Below, in pieces: positions 14,990 to 21,233 of a DNA stretch of 21,233 bases. A program made the position numbers and the translations under genes. Source of the stretch: Candidatus Latescibacterota bacterium (GTDB taxonomy: Bacteria; Latescibacterota; UBA2968; UBA8231); the NCBI GenBank assembly GCA_003529325.1, contig DPVW01000269.1, positions 1 to 21,233 of the forward strand, written 5' to 3'. A model generated the notes under the pieces. The model did not search any database. It worked only from the letters and a program-made list of their open reading frames with translations, and had not been told where the DNA came from. Positions within the stretch are counted from its first letter, which is position 1. The number at the start of each line of letters is the position of its first letter.

Positions 14990-15019
14990 GCCTCTTCTGG
15001 TGGCGTTGATCGGCGCCAG
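14876..15019 (+). repeat. 17-bp direct repeat flanking the end of the aldo/keto reductase
   Basis: GCGTTGATCGGCGCCAG occurs at 14876-14892, inside the aldo/keto reductase (encoding the NADP-binding ALIGAS stretch), and again at 15003-15019 in the intergenic region just after its stop. The copies are identical and 127 bases apart start to start. Seventeen identical bases by chance over so short a distance is unlikely, which suggests a partial duplication of the gene end. The second copy supplies one arm of the hairpin at 14997-15019. Confidence 0.75.
14997..15019. terminator. Hairpin at the convergent aldo/keto reductase / ilvD junction
   Basis: CTGGTGGCG, the loop TTGAT, and CGGCGCCAG pair over nine positions with one mismatch and one G-U. 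It occupies most of the 38-base gap between two converging genes, the usual place for a shared terminator. There is no T-run on either side, so intrinsic termination would be weak. Confidence 0.4.
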
Positions 15020-15027
15020 GTACCCTC

Positions 15028-16689
15028 TCAGCCGGTGACGGCCCCCGTCGATGCCGAGGAGACGAGTTTGGCGTATTTCGCCATGACGCCACGGGTATAT
15101 CGAGGCGTCGGGGCTTCCCAGGCCAGTTGCCTCTGCGCCAGTTCGTCAGCGCTCAGATCGACACTGAGACGCTGAGCTTCAGTGTCTATGTGGACCGTGT
15201 CGCCATCGCAGATCAGGGCGATGGGACCACCCACTGCGGCTTCCGGGGCAACGTGTCCCAGCATCAGTCCCCGAGTGGCGCCGGAAAATCGACCGTCCGT
15301 AACCAGAGCGACAGACTCCCCAAGGCCCGCACCCATGATGGCCCCCGTCACATGGAGCATCTCGCGCATGCCGGGGCCGCCGACAGGTCCCTCGTAGCGG
15401 ATGACGACGACATCGCCGTCGACGATCGCCCCACTCTGAATCGCCGGCAGAACATCCTCCTCACGCTCGAAGACCTTTGCCGGACCGGTGTGCTCTGTGC
15501 GCTCGTGGCCGGCGAGTTTCGCCACACATCCCTCCGGCGCCAGGTTGCCCCGCAGAACGACGAGGCCGCCACTCAGCTTGAGTGGCTTATCGACTGGGCG
15601 CACGACCTGCTGGTCCGGTGTCTCCACCGCCCCTTGTGCCTCCTGGCCGATCGTGTTTCCGGTGACGGTTACACAATCCGAATGCAGGCAGTCCCGAGCC
15701 TGCAGTCGGTTGGCGACGAGCGCGATGCCGCCGGCGCGGTGCAGATCTGAGGCAACGTATAGGCCCCCCGGTTTCATGCTCACCATCAGCGGCGTTCGTT
15801 GCGAGATCTCATGGAAGTCTTCCAGGCTCAACTCGATATCATATTCGTGGGCGATGGCGAGAAAATGCAGAACGCCATTCGTCGATCCACCCGTCGTGGC
15901 GATCGACGCGATGGCATTTTCGATCGAGGCGCGGGTGACGATCTGCCGTGGACGCAGATCCCGCCGCACGATATCGACGGCGAGGCGGCCGATGTCGACG
16001 GCCATTTCCAGCTTCTCCGGGTCCGTCGCCGGGATCGAACCAGAACCCATCTTTGCCAGACCGAGCAGTTCTACGGCGGTTGCCATCGTATTGGCGGTGA
16101 ATTGACCACCGCAGGAGCCGGCTCCCGGGCAGGCAGTGTCTTCGATGGCTTTCAATTCGTCGGCGCTGATCTTGCCCTTCGAGTGGGCGCCGATGGCCTC
16201 GAAAACATCCTGGATCGTCAGATCGCGGCCATCGAGGTTACCGGGCATGATGGAGCCGCCGTAGAACACGATGGAAGGCACATCGAGACGGCCCAGGGCG
16301 AGGATGGCACCGGGCGTGGTCTTGTCGCAGCCCGTCATGGCGACGACTCCGTCGAGCATGTGTCCACGAGCGACGAGTTCGATCGAGTCAGCGATGACTT
16401 CGCGGCTGACGAGAGAGGCCTTCATGCCCTCTGAACCCATGGTGATGCCATCGGAGACGGTGATCGTATTGTATTCCAAGGGCGTACCACCGGCGTCGCG
16501 TACGCCCTGTTTCACGTATTCGGCTAGATCCCGCAGGTGGTAGTTACAAGGGCCGATTTCCGTCCACGTGTTGGCGATGCCGATCATCGGCTTGCTGAGG
16601 TCGTCATCGGTGTAGCCGGCGGCCTTATACATCGCCCGGGCTGCAGCGCGACTGGTGCCATCGACAATTGCACGACTCGGTCGATTCAT
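15028..16689 (-). CDS. ilvD: Dihydroxy-acid dehydratase
   Basis: This 553-aa IlvD/Edd-family enzyme dehydrates 2,3-dihydroxy-3-methylbutanoate (or the methylpentanoate) to the 2-keto acid, the third common step of valine and isoleucine synthesis. The protein is near full length and matches from the start: [19 protein letters not shown] (5-23), then IGIANTW and GPCNYHL. The iron-sulfur cysteines are C48 (GPCN), C121 (TGCDK) and C193 (GSCGG), with K123 at the magnesium site. [19 protein letters not shown] (79-97) and [10 protein letters not shown] are also typical. Its ATG overlaps the upstream amidohydrolase stop in an ATGA (16686-16689), so the two are translationally coupled. Without other ilv genes nearby, a related sugar-acid dehydratase role is possible, but the motifs favour genuine IlvD. 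Confidence 0.95.
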   Translation of the reverse strand: MNRPSRAIVDGTSRAAARAMYKAAGYTDDDLSKPMIGIANTWTEIGPCNYHLRDLAEYVKQGVRDAGGTPLEYNTITVSDGITMGSEGMKASLVSREVIADSIELVARGHMLDGVVAMTGCDKTTPGAILALGRLDVPSIVFYGGSIMPGNLDGRDLTIQDVFEAIGAHSKGKISADELKAIEDTACPGAGSCGGQFTANTMATAVELLGLAKMGSGSIPATDPEKLEMAVDIGRLAVDIVRRDLRPRQIVTRASIENAIASIATTGGSTNGVLHFLAIAHEYDIELSLEDFHEISQRTPLMVSMKPGGLYVASDLHRAGGIALVANRLQARDCLHSDCVTVTGNTIGQEAQGAVETPDQQVVRPVDKPLKLSGGLVVLRGNLAPEGCVAKLAGHERTEHTGPAKVFEREEDVLPAIQSGAIVDGDVVVIRYEGPVGGPGMREMLHVTGAIMGAGLGESVALVTDGRFSGATRGLMLGHVAPEAAVGGPIALICDGDTVHIDTEAQRLSVDLSADELAQRQLAWEAPTPRYTRGVMAKYAKLVSSASTGAVTG

Positions 16690-17969
16690 AGGGCGGCTGC
16701 CTTCTTCTCGTCGATACGGAAACAGGCATACTGATTGTCATACATCAGTCCCGTGGCGACACCGATCGCCTGGTTTTCCGTCAACAAGCCGTCGTCGACT
16801 TCAGCCTCCAGGGCACGGGTCAGCCAACGACGCGCCTGGATGGCGTAGGCGACGGCACTGGTGGGCCAGCTGGTGTCGCCGCCGAAAGCAAAGAGCTTGT
16901 TCGCCGGTGCCGCGTGCAGAAAGCGACGCACGAAATCCATGCCGGAGTACGGGTCGATGGACCAGGCCCAGCAGAGATCGGCGTAGACATTGCGGTAGTG
17001 TTTCGTCAACGCCAGCAGTTCCTGTGAATAGGGGTAGGCGATATGCATCAGCACGAAGCGGCAGTCGAGATATTTGGCGAGCAGTGAGCAGAGATTGCCA
17101 GCCTTGATCCGGCTGACCGGCATGCGGTCGGTGCCGGCGTAATATCCCGTGTGCAGCTTGAAGGGCAAGTCGTGTTCGATCGCCAGTTCGATCCCGCGTG
17201 CCCAGCACCAATCGCCGAGGGCGAGGCGGGTCGTCTCATCGACATCCCCCCCGCGCAGGGTCGCCTGCAGAGCGGCGGCTGCTTCGGCATCGCTGCGCTC
17301 TTGCCAGTTCAGCGTGCGGCTGTATGCGTGTTGTGCTTTAACGGCGATAGCGCGGTCCGCGTACTTGGCGAACAGGCCAGCCATCGCCTGACGCAAGGTC
17401 GCCAGATCCGACACGGTGACACCTGTCTCCTGGGCCAAATTTTCCACATCGAGCTGACCATTGCAGAAGCCTGCCCAGCTGATATCGTAAAAGAAGAAGC
17501 CAGGGCCCGAGGCGTCGGTGACGCACGGCCAGCAGAAATCGTCCGTCTGACAATGATCGATGCCGCCGACCTCCTGCAGCAGCTGTCGGCGACCCCCTGG
17601 CTGTCGCCATTCGGTCAACTTGGACTGCGCTCCTGCCAGATCGGCGCCGCCCCAGTCAGGGCCCAGATCGTATACCTCGTCTGCAAGGATGCCAACGGCT
17701 TCGCCATACCCGGTAAAACGAATGGCCTTCCACGCCGACTCGATGGCGGCAAAACGCGTGGCCATGTCGCCAGCGGACGGGTCTGTCAGGTTGCCGACGG
17801 CTGCAGACGTGGCACCGGCGCTGATGAGGTCGGCGGGCACGTAGTTGGAGAACAGGTCGCTGAGCACGTCGGCGGGCCCTTCGTCAACCCATTGGTTCTC
17901 TTTGCGCAGGTGCTCATGGGTGTCGACGAGCGGCTGGGACTGGATGTGTTCGCTGAGGTCGGAAGGCAT
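16686..17969 (-). CDS. Metal-dependent amidohydrolase-family protein
   Basis: This 427-aa protein has a TIM-barrel amidohydrolase-2 or uronate-isomerase-like fold. Putative metal ligands are H18 and H20 in VDTHEHL, H273 in KLHTGYY, H309 in VLMHIAYPY and D365 in FGGDTSWP. The last motif, followed by [13 protein letters not shown], resembles members that hydrolyse or isomerise small sugar-derived compounds. I chose the ATG at 17967-17969 because GAGG lies about 9 bases upstream and the family match begins only here. The longer frame (to 18125) would read through the putative promoter. It overlaps ilvD by ATGA. The coupling suggests a shared pathway or simple shared regulation. The reaction is not identifiable from sequence. 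Confidence 0.85.
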   Translation of the reverse strand: MPSDLSEHIQSQPLVDTHEHLRKENQWVDEGPADVLSDLFSNYVPADLISAGATSAAVGNLTDPSAGDMATRFAAIESAWKAIRFTGYGEAVGILADEVYDLGPDWGGADLAGAQSKLTEWRQPGGRRQLLQEVGGIDHCQTDDFCWPCVTDASGPGFFFYDISWAGFCNGQLDVENLAQETGVTVSDLATLRQAMAGLFAKYADRAIAVKAQHAYSRTLNWQERSDAEAAAALQATLRGGDVDETTRLALGDWCWARGIELAIEHDLPFKLHTGYYAGTDRMPVSRIKAGNLCSLLAKYLDCRFVLMHIAYPYSQELLALTKHYRNVYADLCWAWSIDPYSGMDFVRRFLHAAPANKLFAFGGDTSWPTSAVAYAIQARRWLTRALEAEVDDGLLTENQAIGVATGLMYDNQYACFRIDEKKAAAL

Positions 17970-18020
17970 GGCTGAGGGCCTCGGAGTATTGAAGGGGTGG
18001 GCGATGTCGCAGGCAGGCCC

Positions 18021-18049
18021 ACAGTAGCAGAGTGCGATGACCCCGTCAA
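18021..18049 (-). promoter_or_regulatory. Putative promoter for the amidohydrolase-ilvD pair
   Basis: Read on the minus strand, TTGACG (18044-18049) is followed after 17 bases by TACTGT (18021-18026). The -35 matches five of six consensus bases. The -10 matches only three and is weak. The predicted start point, near 18014, leaves about 45 bases before the ATG at 17969. A perfect palindrome abuts the -35, as expected of an activator-dependent promoter. Confidence 0.4.
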
Positions 18050-18065
18050 CCAGCACCTGTGCTGG
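18050..18065. promoter_or_regulatory. Palindromic operator-like site (CCAGCAC-CT-GTGCTGG)
   Basis: This 16-base site has perfect 7-bp arms around a 2-base centre. It lies in the 134-bp gap between divergent genes, touching the putative -35 of the leftward promoter and 39 bases before the rightward ATG. The position suits a dimeric regulator acting on one or both genes. A hairpin with a two-base loop is sterically poor, which favours a DNA-binding site over an RNA structure. No regulator gene is in the window. Confidence 0.4.
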
Positions 18066-18103
18066 CTTGCCGCCGGTCGTCGTCGCCGCTACTGTCACAG
18101 GTG

Positions 18104-18529
18104 ATGCCTTGGCACCCGATTGCAATTCATTTTCCCATCGCCCTGCTCACGGCGGCCGTCGTCGTTGATGTGATCGCCGTGTTACGTTGCCGTGACAATG
18201 CCCTGCACCGGATCGCCTATGCCCTGTTGGTTGCAGGCACAATCGGCGCCGGCGCGTCGGTGCTCAGTGGCAATGCTGATGCCGCCGACTATCGACAAAC
18301 GCCGGTGGCGGCCGCCATCCAGGACCACGAGGATCTGGGAACGGCGACATTTCTCCTGTTTCTGATGCTGGTGCTGGCCCGGTTGCCCCGGATCCTGCGG
18401 CCACCGCCGAAGGTGGGCAAGGCATGGGTCTGGCTGCTACCCGCCGTGGTCGGGCTGGTGTTGCTCTTGTTTACCAGCTACCATGGGGGTGAGTTGGTCT
18501 ACGTCAAAGGTGTTGGTGTCAATCACTGA
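18104..18529 (+). CDS. DUF2231-family membrane protein
   Basis: This 141-aa membrane protein has about four hydrophobic segments (around 10-27, 38-55, 80-93 and 107-124). The N-terminus MPWHPIAIHFPIALL is the hallmark of DUF2231: two His (4 and 9) before the first helix. GASVLSGNADAADY (50-63), DHEDLGTAT (74-82) and the C-terminal HGGELVYVKGVGV (127-139) are other family blocks. Conserved His residues suggest haem or metal binding, but the function of the family is unknown to me. The ATG at 18104 is preferred because the family match starts there; a GTG immediately precedes it. Its last 7 bases overlap the end of rpiA on the other strand. Confidence 0.87.
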   Translation: MPWHPIAIHFPIALLTAAVVVDVIAVLRCRDNALHRIAYALLVAGTIGAGASVLSGNADAADYRQTPVAAAIQDHEDLGTATFLLFLMLVLARLPRILRPPPKVGKAWVWLLPAVVGLVLLLFTSYHGGELVYVKGVGVNH

Positions 18530-19218
18530 CTTCCAGAGCGGGCCATCACCCGGCACTGGCCATCGTCGAGACCGACGACGACGATGTCGGTGAGGCCGAC
18601 GAAGAGGCCGTTTTCGACAACACCGGGGATCTCGTCGATCGTGCGATCCAGTGATCCGGCGTCACCGATGCCATTGGGGAAGTGGCAATCGAGGATAAAG
18701 TTGCCATTGTCGGTGACAAATCGCTCACCGTCATCACCAAGGCGTAACTCGGCGCGCTGGCAGAGGTCCAGCAGGCGCAGTTTGGCCAGTCCCCAGGCGA
18801 AGGGTATTACCTCCACTGGAAGAGGGGCCCGAGTACCGAGGCGATCGACGAGTTTTCCTGGATCGACGATGATGATCTCGAGGCTACTCGCGGCGGCGAC
18901 GATCTTCTCCCGCAGCAGTGCACCGCCGAGCCCTTTGATCAGTTCGAGATCGGGATCGACTTCGTCGGCGCCGTCAATCGTCAGATCGATGGCGGGATTG
19001 TCCTCCAGAGTTTGGATGTCGAGGCCCAACTGTTCACCCAATGCGGCGGAGGACTCGGAGGTCGGCACGCAGCGAATCTCAAGACCTTCTTCCTGCACGC
19101 GGTCCCCAAGGGCACGAATAGCGAATTCTGCCGTGGAACCGGTACCCAGCCCCACCACCATGCCGTCCTGGATATATTCCACCGCCCTGCGGGCAGCCAA
19201 TTCCTTGTGATCAGACAT
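18523..19218 (-). CDS. rpiA: Ribose-5-phosphate isomerase A
   Basis: RpiA interconverts ribose-5-phosphate and ribulose-5-phosphate in the cytosolic non-oxidative pentose phosphate pathway. The 231-aa length is normal. Signatures are GLGTGSTA (23-30) and VPTSESSAAL (51-60), then TIDGADEVDPDL (80-91) with the active-site Asp residues, and KGLGGALLREK (95-105) with the catalytic Glu (about 104). The distal LDCHFPNGIGD and VENGLFVGLTDIVVVG are also typical. GAGGAG lies about 8 bases upstream of the ATG at 19218 and overlaps the stop of the GNAT gene, 15 bases away, so the two form an operon. It converges with the DUF2231 gene with a 7-base overlap. Confidence 0.96.
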   Translation of the reverse strand: MSDHKELAARRAVEYIQDGMVVGLGTGSTAEFAIRALGDRVQEEGLEIRCVPTSESSAALGEQLGLDIQTLEDNPAIDLTIDGADEVDPDLELIKGLGGALLREKIVAAASSLEIIIVDPGKLVDRLGTRAPLPVEVIPFAWGLAKLRLLDLCQRAELRLGDDGERFVTDNGNFILDCHFPNGIGDAGSLDRTIDEIPGVVENGLFVGLTDIVVVGLDDGQCRVMARSGSQ

Positions 19219-19233
19219 TTCCAGTTCTCTCCT

Positions 19234-19701
19234 CTACAGACGCATCAGGTAATGAATCTGGCGACCCACTTCTTCGAAACCGACATCAGGATAGAATCGG
19301 GAGCCTACGCTATTCTGCTCGAGGGTTTCGATCTTGGCGGCTTCCATGCCCTCGATACGCATGAATTCGAGGGCATGCTCCATCAACAGTCGGCCCAGGC
19401 CGCGTCCCTGACAGTCGGGATCGACAGCCATGTTCGGGATCCAGCCTATGCGACTAGCGCCATCGAGTCGAGTCGTGATGTAGCCGAGAACTTTCCCCCC
19501 CTCTTCGAAGACGAAGACCCCTCGAGCATTGTCGCCGGCGACATCGGAGTCGATGTGGCGCAATTTGCGAAAACGCCAGTCCTGGTCCCCGATGGGGCCG
19601 AATTTCTCTTCGATGTTGCGATCGACGGAGACGCCGTCGAAGCAAATCGCCGTGATCTCCTTCAAGCGCTCAAGGTCACTGCTCTGGTATGGCCGGATCA
19701 T
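19234..19701 (-). CDS. GNAT-family N-acetyltransferase
   Basis: This 155-aa acetyltransferase uses acetyl-CoA. MIRPYQSSDLERLKEIT opens the fold. The central strand WIPNMAVDP (87-95) leads into the CoA pyrophosphate loop CQGRGLGRLL (97-106, Q-x-x-G-x-G). The last motif is NSVGSRFYPDVGFEEVGR (130-147). I chose the ATG at 19699-19701 because the GNAT fold starts there, a consensus-like promoter lies just upstream and CAGGAAG sits in between. The longer frame (to 19833) would run through that promoter and into the divergent glycosyltransferase gene. The acceptor, possibly a protein N-terminus, amine or antibiotic, is unknown. Confidence 0.9.
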   Translation of the reverse strand: MIRPYQSSDLERLKEITAICFDGVSVDRNIEEKFGPIGDQDWRFRKLRHIDSDVAGDNARGVFVFEEGGKVLGYITTRLDGASRIGWIPNMAVDPDCQGRGLGRLLMEHALEFMRIEGMEAAKIETLEQNSVGSRFYPDVGFEEVGRQIHYLMRL

Positions 19702-19735
19702 GGGAGGATTTCTTCCTGGGTTTCGAGCAGAGGGC

Positions 19736-19764
19736 AGAATAAATTGGCCTACGATTCCTGTCAA
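19736..19764 (-). promoter_or_regulatory. Sigma70-type promoter for GNAT-rpiA
   Basis: Minus-strand TTGACA (19759-19764), a perfect -35, is followed after 17 bases by TATTCT (19736-19741, four of six). The predicted start point near 19729 gives a leader of about 28 bases before the GNAT ATG at 19701. This supports the shorter GNAT start. Confidence 0.6.
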
Positions 19765-19784
19765 AGCGCGCCAGGGGCACCCAG

Positions 19785-20933
19785 TTGACGGAAGTGGTCC
19801 CAAAGGGTCCCGTCGTCGCCCACTGCGCAACACCCTATCTGTGGGACGGTGGGGGGGCCTGGATCTACAATCAGATCGCCTGGTTGCAGCGTTGGCACCC
19901 GGTGGTCCTCACCCAGGAGGCACGCAATCTCGAGCAATATCCGGTGCCCGAGTTGCACTCAGCAGAGGATTTCAGCCTGCATCGGCGGCTGCTGAACCGC
20001 ATCTGGCGACGATGCACGGGGGAATACGCATTCTATGACGACCTCCTGCGCGATATGGGGGCGCAGCTGGTCCATGCCCATTTCGGTTACCAGGCCTGCC
20101 GCTGTCTGGGAGCGATCCGGTCCACGGGCCTGCCCCTGCTGACGACATTCTACGGTGCCGACGCGACCAGCTACGCGCGACAACCGGAGTGGCAGCGGCG
20201 GTATGTGGAGTTGTTTTACCGGGGACGGCTGTTTCTTGCCGAAGGTTCGACGATGGCGAAGCATGTCGCGGCCGCTGGTGCACCGGAAGAACGGATCCGC
20301 ATCCATCATCTCGGCGTCGATACGTCCCAGATTCCGTTCCGCGAACGCGAGCCAAAGGACACGGTACGGGTGTTGATGTGTGGTCACTTTCGCGAGAAGA
20401 AGGGTTTTCCCGATGGCCTCAGGGCGCTTGGACGGGCTGTGAAAGCGGCACCGGGAATCGATCTCCAGGTCGTCATGATCGGGGACGGACCCGACCGCGG
20501 CAAGGTTCTCGAGGCGATCGGAGACTCGGGGCTTGGCGAGCGTGTTGAGTTAATGGGACTCAGGTCGTATAAGGAAGTCCTGCAAGAACTTGACTCCTGT
20601 GACCTATTGCTTCAGCCAAGTCGAACCGCTACGGATGGAGATGCCGAAGGCGGAGCGCCCGTCATCCTGCTCGACGCCCAGGCAGCCGGCGTGCCGGTGG
20701 TGGCCACGACACATGCGGACATTCCAGAATATGTCATCGACGGCGAAAGCGGGCTGTTGGCTCCCGAGAAGGACCTCGAGGCGCTGACCGAGATCCTGCG
20801 AAAGCTGTTGACGACTCCGGAAAGCTGGGCACAGATGGGACGACGGGGGAGACAACACGTGGAGCGCGAGTACGACGCTCGCCGTCAGGTACAACGCCTG
20901 GAGGAGATCTACGACGAATTGGTCTCCGAGTGA
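19785..20933 (+). CDS. Glycosyltransferase family 4 (GT-B) protein
   Basis: This 382-aa retaining glycosyltransferase has a GT-B fold and is probably cytosolic or peripheral at the inner membrane. N-terminal half: ATPYLWDGGGAWIYNQIAWL (15-34) and LVHAHFGYQACR (95-106). C-terminal half: VLMCGHFREKKGFPDGLRAL (196-215), MIGDGPDRG (231-239) and the donor-binding region AEGGAPVILLDAQAAGVPVV (287-306). The usual E-x7-E motif appears as E288 to D297, with an extra residue and Asp for the second Glu. The block ATTHADIPEYVIDGESGLL follows. The start is the TTG at 19785 with AGGGG (19773-19777) 7 bases upstream; no ATG is available nearby. It diverges from GNAT. Colanic-acid or lipopolysaccharide-type sugar transfer is a guess from the motif style. 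Confidence 0.92.
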   Translation: MTEVVPKGPVVAHCATPYLWDGGGAWIYNQIAWLQRWHPVVLTQEARNLEQYPVPELHSAEDFSLHRRLLNRIWRRCTGEYAFYDDLLRDMGAQLVHAHFGYQACRCLGAIRSTGLPLLTTFYGADATSYARQPEWQRRYVELFYRGRLFLAEGSTMAKHVAAAGAPEERIRIHHLGVDTSQIPFREREPKDTVRVLMCGHFREKKGFPDGLRALGRAVKAAPGIDLQVVMIGDGPDRGKVLEAIGDSGLGERVELMGLRSYKEVLQELDSCDLLLQPSRTATDGDAEGGAPVILLDAQAAGVPVVATTHADIPEYVIDGESGLLAPEKDLEALTEILRKLLTTPESWAQMGRRGRQHVEREYDARRQVQRLEEIYDELVSE

Positions 20934-20960
20934 CAAACCAGACCCACAAGGCCCACCTCA

Positions 20961-20977
20961 GGCTGCCTTGCGCAGCC
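20961..20977 (+). terminator. Hairpin downstream of the glycosyltransferase
   Basis: GGCTGC and GCAGCC form a perfect 6-bp stem with the loop CTTGC, 28 bases after the stop. No T-run follows, so it is only a candidate terminator or 3' end stabiliser. Confidence 0.35.
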
Positions 20978-21116
20978 ATCGGGCGCGGTGGAGGAGTTGG
21001 CTCTGCAGATGTGGACGGCCTACAGGGCAATCGCGGCACGGGGCGGGTAGAATCGACCCGGTTGGGATCGATCGCAGACATGTCTAATCGCCTTAAATAG
21101 TCTTGAAAATAGATTG

Positions 21117-21125
21117 TGGTACAAT
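21117..21125 (+). promoter_or_regulatory. Extended -10 promoter candidate
   Basis: TGGTACAAT (21117-21125) fits the extended -10 form TGn followed by TACAAT (five of six consensus bases). A -35 at normal spacing is lacking, which extended -10 promoters tolerate. A TTGAAA (21103-21108) is too close at 11 bases. Transcription would start near 21132 and run through the stem-loop at 21144-21171. Confidence 0.45.
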
Positions 21126-21143
21126 GAGTTAAGGCTACTTATT

Positions 21144-21171
21144 GGAATGACTCCCTGCAGTGAGTCATTCC
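21144..21171. repeat. Perfect 10-bp inverted repeat near the right edge
   Basis: GGAATGACTC, an 8-base loop CCTGCAGT (containing a PstI-like CTGCAG palindrome), and GAGTCATTCC. The arms match exactly. It begins about 12 bases after the predicted transcription start, so in RNA it would form a 5' stem. As DNA it could be an operator. Confidence 0.75.
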
Positions 21172-21233
21172 GTGGCCACAAAGATAGAAAATCACGATCC
21201 TACTCCTGGGGCAGGGCGTCAGAGCGACAACAG

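Larger units (their letters stand above)
20934..21233. other. 300-bp region without a gene, possible promoter at right end
   Basis: No coding frame here has domain features. It contains a short hairpin soon after the glycosyltransferase stop (20961-20977), an AT-rich stretch from about 21083 to 21144 with an extended -10 element (21117-21125), and a perfect stem-loop (21144-21171). A gene transcribed to the right may begin beyond the window. Confidence 0.6.

Noticed and set aside
17970..18125. An N-terminal extension of the amidohydrolase up to 18125.
   Set aside because: It would cover the putative promoter and palindrome and overlap the start of the DUF2231 gene. The family match and Shine-Dalgarno support 17969.
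21103..21125. TTGAAA paired with TACAAT as a classical -35/-10 promoter.
   Set aside because: The spacing is 11 bases, far below the usual 16-18. The extended -10 reading is preferred.

Overview
The window looks like the chromosome of a GC-rich Gram-negative bacterium from a little-studied lineage. It encodes envelope lipid-transport machinery, an outer-membrane barrel-like protein and a lipoprotein. The Lgt signature (GRIGCQLAGDGDYG) resembles the form I associate with Bacteroidota and related FCB groups. The mix of PIG-L deacetylase, Old-Yellow-Enzyme-type reductase, aldo/keto reductase and metal-dependent amidohydrolase recalls candidate phyla such as Latescibacterota. That placement is inference and would need a phylogenetic tree. 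I see no rRNA, tRNA, CRISPR array, transposase or phage gene.

Left block (1-6149, minus strand). Read 5'->3', a diacylglycerol-kinase-family lipid kinase is followed by a compact MCE (Mla-like) lipid-transport operon: MCE substrate-binding protein, auxiliary lipoprotein, a 514-aa putative outer-membrane barrel protein, a STAS-MlaE permease fusion, and an MlaF-like ATPase cut by the window edge. Most junctions are 4-base ATGA overlaps, so the inner-membrane ABC core, the periplasmic parts and the putative outer-membrane component are probably made together. This is the most system-like unit in the window.

Central block (6428-14989, plus strand). A near-consensus sigma70-type promoter and a leader with a small tandem repeat precede a 1381-aa fusion of fatty acyl-CoA reductase, AMP-dependent acyl ligase, a carrier-like segment and a PlsC/LPLAT-like acyltransferase. 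Several catalytic residues outside the reductase are replaced. lgt follows after one base, then an Old-Yellow-Enzyme-like flavin reductase (8-base overlap), a PIG-L deacetylase and an aldo/keto reductase. The first two genes point to lipid or fatty-alcohol (possibly ether-lipid) metabolism and lipoprotein maturation. The last three look like small-molecule or sugar metabolism.

Right block (14990-21233). A convergent junction with a hairpin separates the operon from a minus-strand amidohydrolase-ilvD pair, which has a putative promoter flanked by a perfect palindrome. A DUF2231-type membrane protein (+) converges on and overlaps rpiA (-). rpiA is the second gene after a GNAT acetyltransferase, and the pair has a strong promoter with a consensus -35. 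A glycosyltransferase of the GT4 type diverges from that promoter. The last 300 bases hold no gene but carry a hairpin after the glycosyltransferase and an extended -10 element followed by a perfect 10-bp stem-loop. These may mark the start of a transcript leaving the window.
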